From NCBI GenBank assembly GCA_900314925.1, contig OMXC01000002.1, positions 55,061 to 119,060 of the forward strand: a stretch of 64,000 bases of DNA, written 5' to 3'. A program made the position numbers and the translations under genes. The notes under the pieces are model-generated. The model did no database searches and was not told the origin of the DNA. It was given only the letters and a program-made list of their open reading frames with translations. Source of the stretch: an uncultured Bacteroidales bacterium (GTDB taxonomy: Bacteria; Bacteroidota; Bacteroidia; Bacteroidales; P3). Positions 50,458-57,959 of the stretch are shown in pieces (the stretch's first letter is position 1; every line of letters begins with the position of its first letter).

Positions 50458-50747
50458 TGCAGGACGAGGGCTTTGGTTTTCAGCAGGTATAACATGAATG
50501 CCAGAAAGGTGACGAACAGAACCACGATGAGTGTCTTGGTGACATGTAGTTGCTTGCCTCCTTTGGCGTAGTGGTGCAGCACAAGAATGAGCGGTATGAA
50601 CATGCCGCCGAACCATCGTACATGGGCCATTATTGGCTCGCCGGCTACCAGCAAGCCGATGGCCAGGGCCAGACAGAACCCCAGCTCGCTGCCAAGTCCG
50701 GCCACGATGCCCACAATCGTCTTGTCTTGTGCAAAAAACTTCTTCAT
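50454..50747 (-). CDS. Small membrane protein of unknown function
   Basis: A 97-residue protein with three predicted transmembrane helices (GIVAGLGSELGFCLALAIGLLVAG, MFIPLILVLHHYAKGG and TLIVVLFVTFLAFMLYLL) and a basic N-terminus. I recall similar proteins next to surE and lpxB in Bacteroidales. It overlaps surE and lpxB by 4 nt each, which ties it to the same transcript and suggests an envelope role, but no function is known. The start is ATG 50745-50747. Confidence 0.72.
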   Translation of the reverse strand: MKKFFAQDKTIVGIVAGLGSELGFCLALAIGLLVAGEPIMAHVRWFGGMFIPLILVLHHYAKGGKQLHVTKTLIVVLFVTFLAFMLYLLKTKALVLQ

Positions 50748-51514
50748 AGGCTGTCGGTTGTCATTGGCTTCAGGCTGTTGAAGGCCTCGTAGCACGTGAA
50801 GTCGGGGTGTATGGGCACCACGCTGACGTAGCCGTTGGCCAATGCCCACTCGTCGCTTGTCTCGTCAGGGTTGTCGCAGACGAACTTGCCCGTCAGCCAC
50901 CAGTAGGGGCGCCCTTGGGGGTCTATACGCTTCTCGAAGCTGTCGCGCCACTGGGCTTTTGCCTCGTGGCATATCTTGATGCCTTTGATGGCGCCAGCGT
51001 CAAGCCGCGGAATGTTCACGTTGAGCGACACGTCGGTGGGCAGGCCGTGCTTCAGCACGTAGCCTATTATGTGGCGCACGGAGGGCAGACAGCCCGAAAA
51101 GTCTGCTTCGGGGTTGTGGTTGAGCAGGGAAAAGCCGATGCTGTCAAGACCGAGGGTCGTGGCCTCGATGACTGCTCCCATGGTGCCGCTGTAGAGCACG
51201 TTGATGGAGCTGTTGCTGCCGTGGTTGATGCCCGAAAGCACAAGAGACGGCTGGCGAGGGCAGAAGTACTCTACAGCCAGCTTCACGCAGTCCACAGGGG
51301 TGCCGTCGCAGGCGTAAATGCTCCGGTACTCTTCTTTCTTCACCTCATGCACCCGCAACGGGCGTGTGGTGGTAAGGCTGTGGCTCTGGCCTGAGGCGTT
51401 GGCCGTCGGAGCCATGACGACCACGTCGCCAAACTCCATGGCCACCTCCACAAGAGCCCTCAACCCTTTGGCGGCGACGCCGTCGTCGTTGGTTATCAAT
51501 ATCAGCGGCTTCAT
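50744..51514 (-). CDS. surE: 5'/3'-nucleotidase SurE
   Basis: A 256-residue cytoplasmic phosphatase for nucleoside monophosphates. ILITNDDGVAAKGLRAL carries the metal-binding Asp pair, APTANASGQSHSLT the conserved Ser loop, and VLSGINHGSNSSINVLYSGTMGAVIEA the SGIN(x)GxN signature. Length is typical. It overlaps DUF4340 upstream and the small membrane protein gene downstream by 4 nt each. Confidence 0.95.
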   Translation of the reverse strand: MKPLILITNDDGVAAKGLRALVEVAMEFGDVVVMAPTANASGQSHSLTTTRPLRVHEVKKEEYRSIYACDGTPVDCVKLAVEYFCPRQPSLVLSGINHGSNSSINVLYSGTMGAVIEATTLGLDSIGFSLLNHNPEADFSGCLPSVRHIIGYVLKHGLPTDVSLNVNIPRLDAGAIKGIKICHEAKAQWRDSFEKRIDPQGRPYWWLTGKFVCDNPDETSDEWALANGYVSVVPIHPDFTCYEAFNSLKPMTTDSL

Positions 51515-52578
51515 TCCATCAAGGTTTTGTTGTCGGCCCCTAGGAAGTATCTGGCCGGTTGCAGTATGTTGTCGAAGACGTGGTACTGTATCAGCACCGT
51601 GTCGGTGTTGTCCACTATGGCGTAGAGGCGGTTCACGTCGAATGTCTCATACATCCCTTCATCGGGCACTATGGCCATATCGTCGGGGTTCGTGTATTTT
51701 ATGTAGGTGCGCACCTCGCGGGTGGTGCCAGCGGTGTCGGTGATGCGCAGTATGGTGCGCGGCATGCCTACAAGGCTGCTGTCGTTGCTGTTGGGCACTA
51801 TGGAGGCAAACTCGTCGAAGTTAAGCCATGTGAACGACGATATCAGCGCCGCCACCCTCAGCGTGTCGAATGCCGGCACCTTGCTGCCGCCTACCATGAA
51901 GTCGAAGCCGGCGCCGTTGTTCACCACGGCAAACGACTCACTCTGGTCGGCGGGTATCTCGAGCTCTATGCGTTCTATGGCGTTGGCGTCAAGGTCGACG
52001 ATGGTGTGGCTGCGCCACTTCAGCGGGTCGGTGACGAAACGGGGCGTCAGGAAGCCGCGGAAGCCGGGTATGTATATCACGCACGGCACCTTGTCGCCTT
52101 CGCGGAACATATAGCTGCCCAGCATGTCCTTGGTCTCGCTGCCTACATAGTAGGTGCACGTCAGCTTCTCCCTCGTGAAGAGCCGCAGCTTGCCACCGAA
52201 CCAGTCTATCAGCGGCACACGCTGGTACACCTCCACCTTGATGCCTTTCGCGGCGAGGTGCTTGATGACTGTCGGCACAGCGTTGCGGTTCACCTGCTGG
52301 CGTATGCGCATGGTGTTGAGGGTCTCCAGAAACAGCTTCACCATGGGCTGATTGGCCAGGTGGTCGTTGTCAACCATCCATGTCGAGTCGCCGACACGCG
52401 TCAGCAGCACCTCGCCATCCTGCTTGTCGGCAAGGAAGATGCGCGTGATGGTGCTGGTGTCCTCTATGTGGTAGTCCTGCTTGAAGGTGGCCTTGCGTGA
52501 ACCCCGCAGCGCCACGATGAGGGCTGCTATGCACACCGCTGCCACAACGGCGATTATAATGATGTTTTTCTTTTTCAT
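51511..52578 (-). CDS. DUF4340 domain protein
   Basis: A 355-residue protein with one N-terminal membrane helix (IIIIAVVAAVCIAALIVAL) and a large extracytoplasmic region. FLADKQDGEVLLTRVGDSTWMVDNDHLANQPMVKLFLETLNTMRIRQQV is typical of DUF4340, which usually accompanies GldG-like ABC auxiliary proteins, as here (4 nt after the gldFG gene). It probably works with the GldFG transporter, in an unknown way. Confidence 0.85.
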   Translation of the reverse strand: MKKKNIIIIAVVAAVCIAALIVALRGSRKATFKQDYHIEDTSTITRIFLADKQDGEVLLTRVGDSTWMVDNDHLANQPMVKLFLETLNTMRIRQQVNRNAVPTVIKHLAAKGIKVEVYQRVPLIDWFGGKLRLFTREKLTCTYYVGSETKDMLGSYMFREGDKVPCVIYIPGFRGFLTPRFVTDPLKWRSHTIVDLDANAIERIELEIPADQSESFAVVNNGAGFDFMVGGSKVPAFDTLRVAALISSFTWLNFDEFASIVPNSNDSSLVGMPRTILRITDTAGTTREVRTYIKYTNPDDMAIVPDEGMYETFDVNRLYAIVDNTDTVLIQYHVFDNILQPARYFLGADNKTLME

Positions 52579-52582
52579 TCTT

Positions 52583-55057
52583 TTAGTTTGTCTTTCTGTA
52601 TTTTCTTTTTCTTGCCACGGCTATGGCCACGCCTGCCACCGCCAGTATCACCACCGGCAGTGCCACGTTGATTATCTGGTATTTCAGGCTCTCCTCCTTC
52701 ACCTTCATCACGTCGAGCTTGCGCAGCTTTATGTTGCGCGAGCGCGACGCCATCAGCCCTTCGTCGCCTACCAGGTAGTTCACGGCGTTGAGCAGCAGCT
52801 CCTTGTTGGCATACTGGGTCTGTGTGTAGAAGTCGTAGCCCAGCGGCAGCACGGCCCCATCGTCGGCGATGTAGCGGTTGCGCACTATGTCGCCGTCCGA
52901 GATGACAATCATCTTCGTCTCGTCGCTCTCGCTGCGGAAGCCCATGGCCTCCTGCGCCATGAAGTCGGGCGACAGCCGGTTGCGCCACGCCGACCGGAAG
53001 GACCCCTCCAGCAGCACCGCTATGGGCCGCTGGCTGCGGTTGTAGAGCCGCCGGTCGGGTTCCGCCTGCGCGTCGGCGAGGTCCACCATCACCGGCGTGT
53101 TCTTCACCCTCGTATACTCCGACGTCGTCAGCAGCACGGTCTTCTTCACGTCGTTGTCTATCAGGTCTATGGTGCTCACGAAGTCGGTCTTTATCAGGTC
53201 GAGGTTGCGCACTATCGGGTGGTCGCTCAGCGGCACTATCTCGGGGAAGTAGTACCACGGGCGGAACTCAAACTGCGGCTTCTCGCCCACCATGCCCACT
53301 TGTATCGGTATCGGGCGGCAGCGTATGTCCATCACAAGGTCGGCGTTGACTCTCACGCCGTAGGTGAACAGCATCTCGTCGAGGCCCATCGGCAGCCGCG
53401 TGGCTATGAACTGCCCACGCGAGGCCAGGCTGTCGAGGTCGGCGTCGGTGGCGTCGAGCAGCCACAGCACCTTGCCGCCATACATGATGTATTGGTCGAG
53501 GATGTACATGTCCTTCTCGCTGAACTCCTGTGTGGGCTTGGCCACTATCAGCAGGTCATAGAGGTTGTAGAAGCTGTAGCTCGAGTCCTTCTCGCTCTTG
53601 CGGTGCGCCGTGAGGCTCTGTATCTGCCCGTCGATGGTCACGTATTCCAGGCTGTAGAACTCCTGCAGCGAGCGCTGGAAGTCGTAGAGCACTCCGCCCG
53701 TCAGCTCGCCGTGCCCTTGCAGGAAGCCTATGCTCCGTTTCTCGCCGCGCGACAGGGCGCGTATGGCGCTGCTGAGGTTGTATTCCAGGTTCTGTATGCT
53801 GTTGTTCAGCAAGTCGGCATCGCTCACGTATTTCTGGCTCTGCAGCAGCTGCACCGTGGTCTCGCGGCCCTTGTAGTACACGTCGGCGGCCGGTATCAGT
53901 ATCTGCTGTGTCACCCCGTTGTCGCTCTTCACCTGTATCTGGGTCGGCTGTATACCTTTCTGCGCCAGCTTCTGGTAGAACATCTGCTGCTCCTCGCGGT
54001 TCTCGAAGTTGTTGGGGTTGTAGAACTCGTAGTCTATGTTGCTGTTGTATGCCCTGAACTGGTTGAGCATCTCCTTGGTCTCGCTCTGCAGGCGCTTGAA
54101 GTCCGACGGGAACTCGCCTTCCAGGTACACGCGGAAGAGCACAGGCTCGTCGATTTTCTTGAGCATCTCCTTGGTGTGCCGCGACAGGGTGTAGCGCCGC
54201 TCGGCCGTAAGGTCGGCGCGCAGGAACAGGTAGTGGCCTATCACGCTCACCGCCGCCACTATGGCCACCGTGGCGCCCATCTCCAGCCAGTGGCTGCGGC
54301 GAAGGCTCTTGCGGTTCTTCCATCCGCCCCACTGGCGGCTCTGCAGCACCAGCCGCGTGCCCATCAGGAACAGCGCACCCACGCTGACGAAGTAGAGCAC
54401 GTCGCGCGTGTCTATCACGCCGCGGCTGATGCTCTCGTAGTGGTAGGCGGCGCCCAGCTTGCGCATGAAAAGGCCCGCGCTGCCCTGCATCCCCATGTTG
54501 TACACCGACTCGAAGCCCAGGTATATGGCCGCGCAGAGCACCGCTGCGGTGATGAAGGCCACGATCTGGTTCTGCGTCAGCGACGAGCAGAAGACACCTA
54601 TCGCCGCAAAGGCGCCGCCGAGCAGCAGCAGCCCTATGTACGAGCCAGCCACGCTGCCGGTGTCTATGTTGCCCACGGGGTCGCCGAGGGCGTACACGCT
54701 GAAGTAGGCCACCAGCGTGGGCAGCAGCGAGATGAACACCAGCGTCCAGGCCGCAAGGAATTTGGCCCACACTATCGTCCAGTCGCTCAGCGGCCGCGTC
54801 ATGAGCATCTCCATAGTGCCGCCGCGGCGCTCCTCGGCCATCGAGCGCATGGTGATGGCCGGTATCAGGAAGAGGTAGAGGAAAGGCCCCGTCAGGAACA
54901 GCCCGTCGAGCCCGGCATAGCCGTAGTCGAGTATGTTGAAGTCGCCTTTGAAGACCCACAGCGTAAGCCCCGTAAGCACGAGGAACACGCCGATGGTCAG
55001 ATAGCCTATGATTGAGGAGAAGAAGGCTCTAAGCTCTTTCTTGTACAGTGTCCACAT
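52583..55057 (-). CDS. Fused GldF-GldG ABC transporter permease/auxiliary protein
   Basis: An 824-residue fusion. Residues about 1-240 are an ABC-2 permease with the GldF pattern (MWTLYKKELRAFFSSIIGYLTIGVFLVLTG, MRSMAEERRGGTMEMLMTRPLSDW). A helix (ATVAIVAAVSVIGHYLFL) leads to the periplasmic GldG-type auxiliary domain (YTLSRHTKEMLKKIDEPVLFRVYLEGEFPSDFKRL, GFLQGHGE) and a C-terminal membrane helix. In flavobacteria GldF and GldG are separate and, with GldA, are needed for gliding. No gldA is nearby. The fused form is common in Bacteroidales and need not mean gliding. The start is ATG 55055-55057. Confidence 0.85.
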   Translation of the reverse strand: MWTLYKKELRAFFSSIIGYLTIGVFLVLTGLTLWVFKGDFNILDYGYAGLDGLFLTGPFLYLFLIPAITMRSMAEERRGGTMEMLMTRPLSDWTIVWAKFLAAWTLVFISLLPTLVAYFSVYALGDPVGNIDTGSVAGSYIGLLLLGGAFAAIGVFCSSLTQNQIVAFITAAVLCAAIYLGFESVYNMGMQGSAGLFMRKLGAAYHYESISRGVIDTRDVLYFVSVGALFLMGTRLVLQSRQWGGWKNRKSLRRSHWLEMGATVAIVAAVSVIGHYLFLRADLTAERRYTLSRHTKEMLKKIDEPVLFRVYLEGEFPSDFKRLQSETKEMLNQFRAYNSNIDYEFYNPNNFENREEQQMFYQKLAQKGIQPTQIQVKSDNGVTQQILIPAADVYYKGRETTVQLLQSQKYVSDADLLNNSIQNLEYNLSSAIRALSRGEKRSIGFLQGHGELTGGVLYDFQRSLQEFYSLEYVTIDGQIQSLTAHRKSEKDSSYSFYNLYDLLIVAKPTQEFSEKDMYILDQYIMYGGKVLWLLDATDADLDSLASRGQFIATRLPMGLDEMLFTYGVRVNADLVMDIRCRPIPIQVGMVGEKPQFEFRPWYYFPEIVPLSDHPIVRNLDLIKTDFVSTIDLIDNDVKKTVLLTTSEYTRVKNTPVMVDLADAQAEPDRRLYNRSQRPIAVLLEGSFRSAWRNRLSPDFMAQEAMGFRSESDETKMIVISDGDIVRNRYIADDGAVLPLGYDFYTQTQYANKELLLNAVNYLVGDEGLMASRSRNIKLRKLDVMKVKEESLKYQIINVALPVVILAVAGVAIAVARKRKYRKTN

Positions 55058-55113
55058 TGTTCTGTTTGATTGCTGATTTCTCTCTTCTGGTTTTCCGAGT
55101 GGGCTGACCCCCA

Positions 55114-55144
55114 ACTCAAAACTCAAAACTAAAAACTAAAACTA
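55114..55144. repeat. Heptad array starting at the M28-like stop codon
   Basis: Plus-strand units ACTCAAA twice, ACTAAAA, ACTAAA and ACTA. On the gene strand the stop TAG (55142-55144) opens the series TAGTTT, TAGTTTT, TAGTTTT, GAGTTTT, GAGTTGG. No opposite arm is evident before the gldFG ATG. Confidence 0.82.
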
Positions 55145-56656
55145 CTTGTCGCGTCTCATCCAGTTGCGGTTGCGGCCCTGGTAGAGGCCCTCGCCGAGCT
55201 CCGCCACGGTCTCCGTCACCAGCTGCGAGCAGATGGTGATGATGCGGCGGTCTATGTTCTCCCACACGTCGGTGGTGGTGTGGTTGTGGTGCATGCCGCG
55301 CGTGGTGGTGATGACCACCGACGGCACCTTGGCGGCGTCCAGCGCCCGGGCGTCGCCGCGCAGCCCCTTGGGCTCGCCGCCGCGCACCACGTTCATGCGC
55401 CCGGCCACGGTGTCGCGGTCGAGCACCAGGCTCTCGAGGGTGGGATATTTGAACCCGCCGAGCACGTCGACGCTGTCGCCGTAGCCTATGTTCTGCACGT
55501 TGACGAAGGCCTCGGCGCGGTCGAGCTGGGGATAGCGCTCCACGAAAGCCCGCGAGCCCGCATACTGCTGCTCGCTGCCGCTGAATAACACAAAGAGCAC
55601 GCTGCGGCGCGGACGGTAGTCGGCCTTCGACAGCAGGCGCGCCGTCTCCAGCACGGCGGCGACGCCCGAGGCGTTGATGTCGGCCCCGGGAAACAGGCAG
55701 GTCTCGCCCTGCATGCCCGACCCGTCAAGGCTCGCGCCTATCACCACATACTCGCGTGACAGGTGCTTGTCGCTGCCGCGTAGCAGGCCCACGACGTTGG
55801 TCGTGCGCGCCTGCGGGTTGTAGCGGGCGTTGACGTCGATCTCGGCCTTCTTCAGCAGCGAGTAGCTCTGCACCGTGCCGTCGCGCGCTATGCGCATCAT
55901 GGCGCTGTCGAGCGGTATGGCCTGGTCGGCCATGATCTCGCGGGCGCAGTCCATCGTCAGCAGCAGTATCGGGAAGGTGCCCAGATGCGGCAGCTCGCCG
56001 CACCACGTCTTGGCCTGCACCTCATAGGAGGGGCAGGTGGGGCTGACGTTCACCGCCAGCATGCCTATGGCACCGTGCTTCTCGGCGGTGCGCGCTTTGT
56101 CGCGCAGCGTGATGTAGTGGCTCGCCACGGCCTCCGGCAGCCCGTGCCCCTCGGGCAACCCCGTGAGCACTATGGCCACCTTGCCCTTGACGTCCACATA
56201 CTTGTACTCGTCGAAATTCTTGTCGTCAACGCCGTAGCCGCAGAACACCATCTGCGCGTCCACGTAGCCGCGCCCCGTCACGCCGGCACAGCAGAACTCG
56301 TTGCCCAGCGAGTAGACGCTGCGCTCTTTGTCGCCCGGACGGTAGACGTTGAACTTGGCGTTCTCCACCTCGTTGCACTCCACCGCGAAGGGCATCTCTT
56401 CAATCTGCTCCAGGCCGTAGCGCTGCAGCACGCTCTTCACATAGCGCACCGCCCGGTCGTAGCCCTCGGTGCCTGCCAGCCGCCCGCGGTAGGTCTCCGA
56501 CGACAGCTCCATCACGTGCTTCATCAGCGTGTCCTGATGCACCGTAGGCATCGGCACCTCGTCGCGCTTCACCTGCTCGCCGGGCCTCTGCGCCGACAGC
56601 AGTCCGGCACCCAAAAACAGCGCCGCGGCAATGGTCATGAAGTGTTTTTTACCCAT
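55142..56656 (-). CDS. M28-family peptidase homologue lacking key active-site residues
   Basis: A 504-residue secreted protein (signal peptide MTIAAALFLGAGLLSAQ) with a PA-like insert and an M28 aminopeptidase-type domain. The usual GAHxDH is GASLDG, so the first metal His is lost. The usual xGEE is SGSEQ, so the general-base Glu is Ser. The LDMxG ligand Asp is replaced in VNVQNIGY. GADINASG and the C-terminal HTTTD are retained. It is probably a pseudopeptidase with a binding or scaffolding role. The 84-nt gap to gldFG carries half a heptad array. Confidence 0.82.
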   Translation of the reverse strand: MGKKHFMTIAAALFLGAGLLSAQRPGEQVKRDEVPMPTVHQDTLMKHVMELSSETYRGRLAGTEGYDRAVRYVKSVLQRYGLEQIEEMPFAVECNEVENAKFNVYRPGDKERSVYSLGNEFCCAGVTGRGYVDAQMVFCGYGVDDKNFDEYKYVDVKGKVAIVLTGLPEGHGLPEAVASHYITLRDKARTAEKHGAIGMLAVNVSPTCPSYEVQAKTWCGELPHLGTFPILLLTMDCAREIMADQAIPLDSAMMRIARDGTVQSYSLLKKAEIDVNARYNPQARTTNVVGLLRGSDKHLSREYVVIGASLDGSGMQGETCLFPGADINASGVAAVLETARLLSKADYRPRRSVLFVLFSGSEQQYAGSRAFVERYPQLDRAEAFVNVQNIGYGDSVDVLGGFKYPTLESLVLDRDTVAGRMNVVRGGEPKGLRGDARALDAAKVPSVVITTTRGMHHNHTTTDVWENIDRRIITICSQLVTETVAELGEGLYQGRNRNWMRRDK

Positions 56657-56787
56657 ATATTCGCTTGTTATTATATTTTACTATATTGATACAACGTCCA
56701 TTAAGGAACCGACGCCCCCATGGACCACTATCGCAAAGATACTAATTATTTTCAACACCGCAAAAAAAATGTGAAAAAGCGCCCCTC

Positions 56788-56915
56788 GCATACTCCCTCC
56801 AGCCCCTCGCGACGGCATTTCTTCGGCATATCAACGATACTTCAACGATACTTCTTCAGTGCAGCACTGAAGAAGTATCGTTGAAGTATCGTTGAAGTGT
56901 CGAAGGGAGTCCGGT
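56788..56915. repeat. 11-nt-unit palindromic array, copy F
   Basis: Units read GGCATATCAAC, GATACTTCAAC, GATACTTCTTC, AGTGCAGCACT, GAAGAAGTATC, GTTGAAGTATC and GTTGAAGTGTC, flanked by CTCCC/GGGAG. The centre is a perfect 32-bp inverted repeat (56831-56862 with 56864-56895) around A56863. It lies between divergent genes; the rest of the 56657-57058 gap holds AT-rich leader sequence and the hairpin at 57007. Confidence 0.92.
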
Positions 56916-57006
56916 GGGGCGGCGTGTACGGCGGCGGTCGGCCGCGGTGAAATTTTTTGACGCCGAAGTGCAATAAATAGGTAGGGGTGGCGTTATTAAG
57001 GCACGT

Positions 57007-57032
57007 TTCCCGGCAACGGGAATGTCTTTTTT
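57007..57032 (+). terminator. Leader hairpin with T tract (possible attenuator)
   Basis: A 6-bp GC-rich stem (57007-57012 with 57017-57022) closed by a GCAA tetraloop is followed by TGTCTTTTTT, 27 nt before the chain-length regulator ATG. No plus-strand gene lies upstream for several kilobases, so this terminator-like element probably sits in the leader of the polysaccharide operon. Confidence 0.6.
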
Positions 57033-57058
57033 CTGTTGCGAATAATAAATAACTAATA

Positions 57059-57943
57059 ATGGATCAGGAAAATAACATGAGAAAAGCGTCTACGTTCGAC
57101 GCGCAGTCGGCGACAACGGCCACGGTGGCTTTCTTCAAGCGCTGGTGGAAACTGCTGACGATAGTGTTTGTCTGCGCGGCCATCGTCTCCGCCGTGGTGT
57201 CGCTGTTCATCAAGCCCATGTACCTCGCTACGGGCGTGATGATGCCCACCAACAGCAACCGTCTGACCAAGGCCATCATGGACTACGACTACAGCATGGA
57301 CTTCATGGACTACGGCGCCGAGCGCGACTGCGAGTACGCGCAGCAGGTGCTCACCTCGAAGCAGATGGAGCTGGCCGTCGTGGAGCGTTTCAACCTCGGC
57401 GAACGCTACGACATCAAGCCCGACGACAAGCACCGCAACTACTACATCGGCAAGAAATACAACCGCTACCTCAACGTCAAGCGCACTGACTTCATGGGCA
57501 TCGAGATTTCCATCGTCGACCGCGACCCGCAGGTGGCCGCCGACATGGTGAACTACATCATGGACAAGTACGACACGCTGTGCCGCGAGATACACCGCGA
57601 CCGCGCCGAGGACGCCGCCATGGTGATGAACGCTGTCTGCGCCGCCGCCGAGGAGGAGATGGACTCCGTGGCCAACACGGGCAAGGCCAGTGCGGGCAAG
57701 GATTACCTGCTCCGCTACAAGGGCAAGAAACTCGCCGAGATGCAGGCCCGCGCCGTGCAGACGAGTGTCGACAAGGACATGGCTGTGCACTACCGCTACG
57801 TGGTGGACCGCGCCGTGCCGGCCGACAAGAAGGACCGCCCGAAACGCGCCCTCATCGTCATGGGCGGCAGCGTGGGCACTCTCGTAGTGTGCATCTTCGG
57901 CCTGCTGGTCTTTGTGCCGGCCAAGAAGGAGGACGAGGAATAA
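57059..57943 (+). CDS. Polysaccharide chain-length determinant / Wzz-like protein
   Basis: A 294-residue inner-membrane protein with the Wzz topology: TM1 (LLTIVFVCAAIVSAVVSLFI), a periplasmic, partly helical domain, and TM2 near the C-terminus (ALIVMGGSVGTLVVCIFGLLVFV). Wzz proteins set the length of O-antigen or capsule chains. No tyrosine-kinase domain is attached. The O-antigen ligase-like gene starts 16 nt later, which supports a polysaccharide operon. The leader hairpin may regulate it. Confidence 0.82.
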   Translation: MDQENNMRKASTFDAQSATTATVAFFKRWWKLLTIVFVCAAIVSAVVSLFIKPMYLATGVMMPTNSNRLTKAIMDYDYSMDFMDYGAERDCEYAQQVLTSKQMELAVVERFNLGERYDIKPDDKHRNYYIGKKYNRYLNVKRTDFMGIEISIVDRDPQVAADMVNYIMDKYDTLCREIHRDRAEDAAMVMNAVCAAAEEEMDSVANTGKASAGKDYLLRYKGKKLAEMQARAVQTSVDKDMAVHYRYVVDRAVPADKKDRPKRALIVMGGSVGTLVVCIFGLLVFVPAKKEDEE

Positions 57944-57959
57944 CCGTCTGTGTATCGTA

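Noticed and set aside
52481..55015. An 844-codon plus-strand open frame opposite gldFG
   Set aside because: It is antisense to the GldFG fusion, with repetitive His, Val and Arg composition and no domain signature; a frame shadow.
3747..56915. Insertion sequence or MITE derived from an IS in the window
   Set aside because: No transposase, no target-site duplication and no fixed terminal sequence; unit sequence varies between copies while the period is kept.
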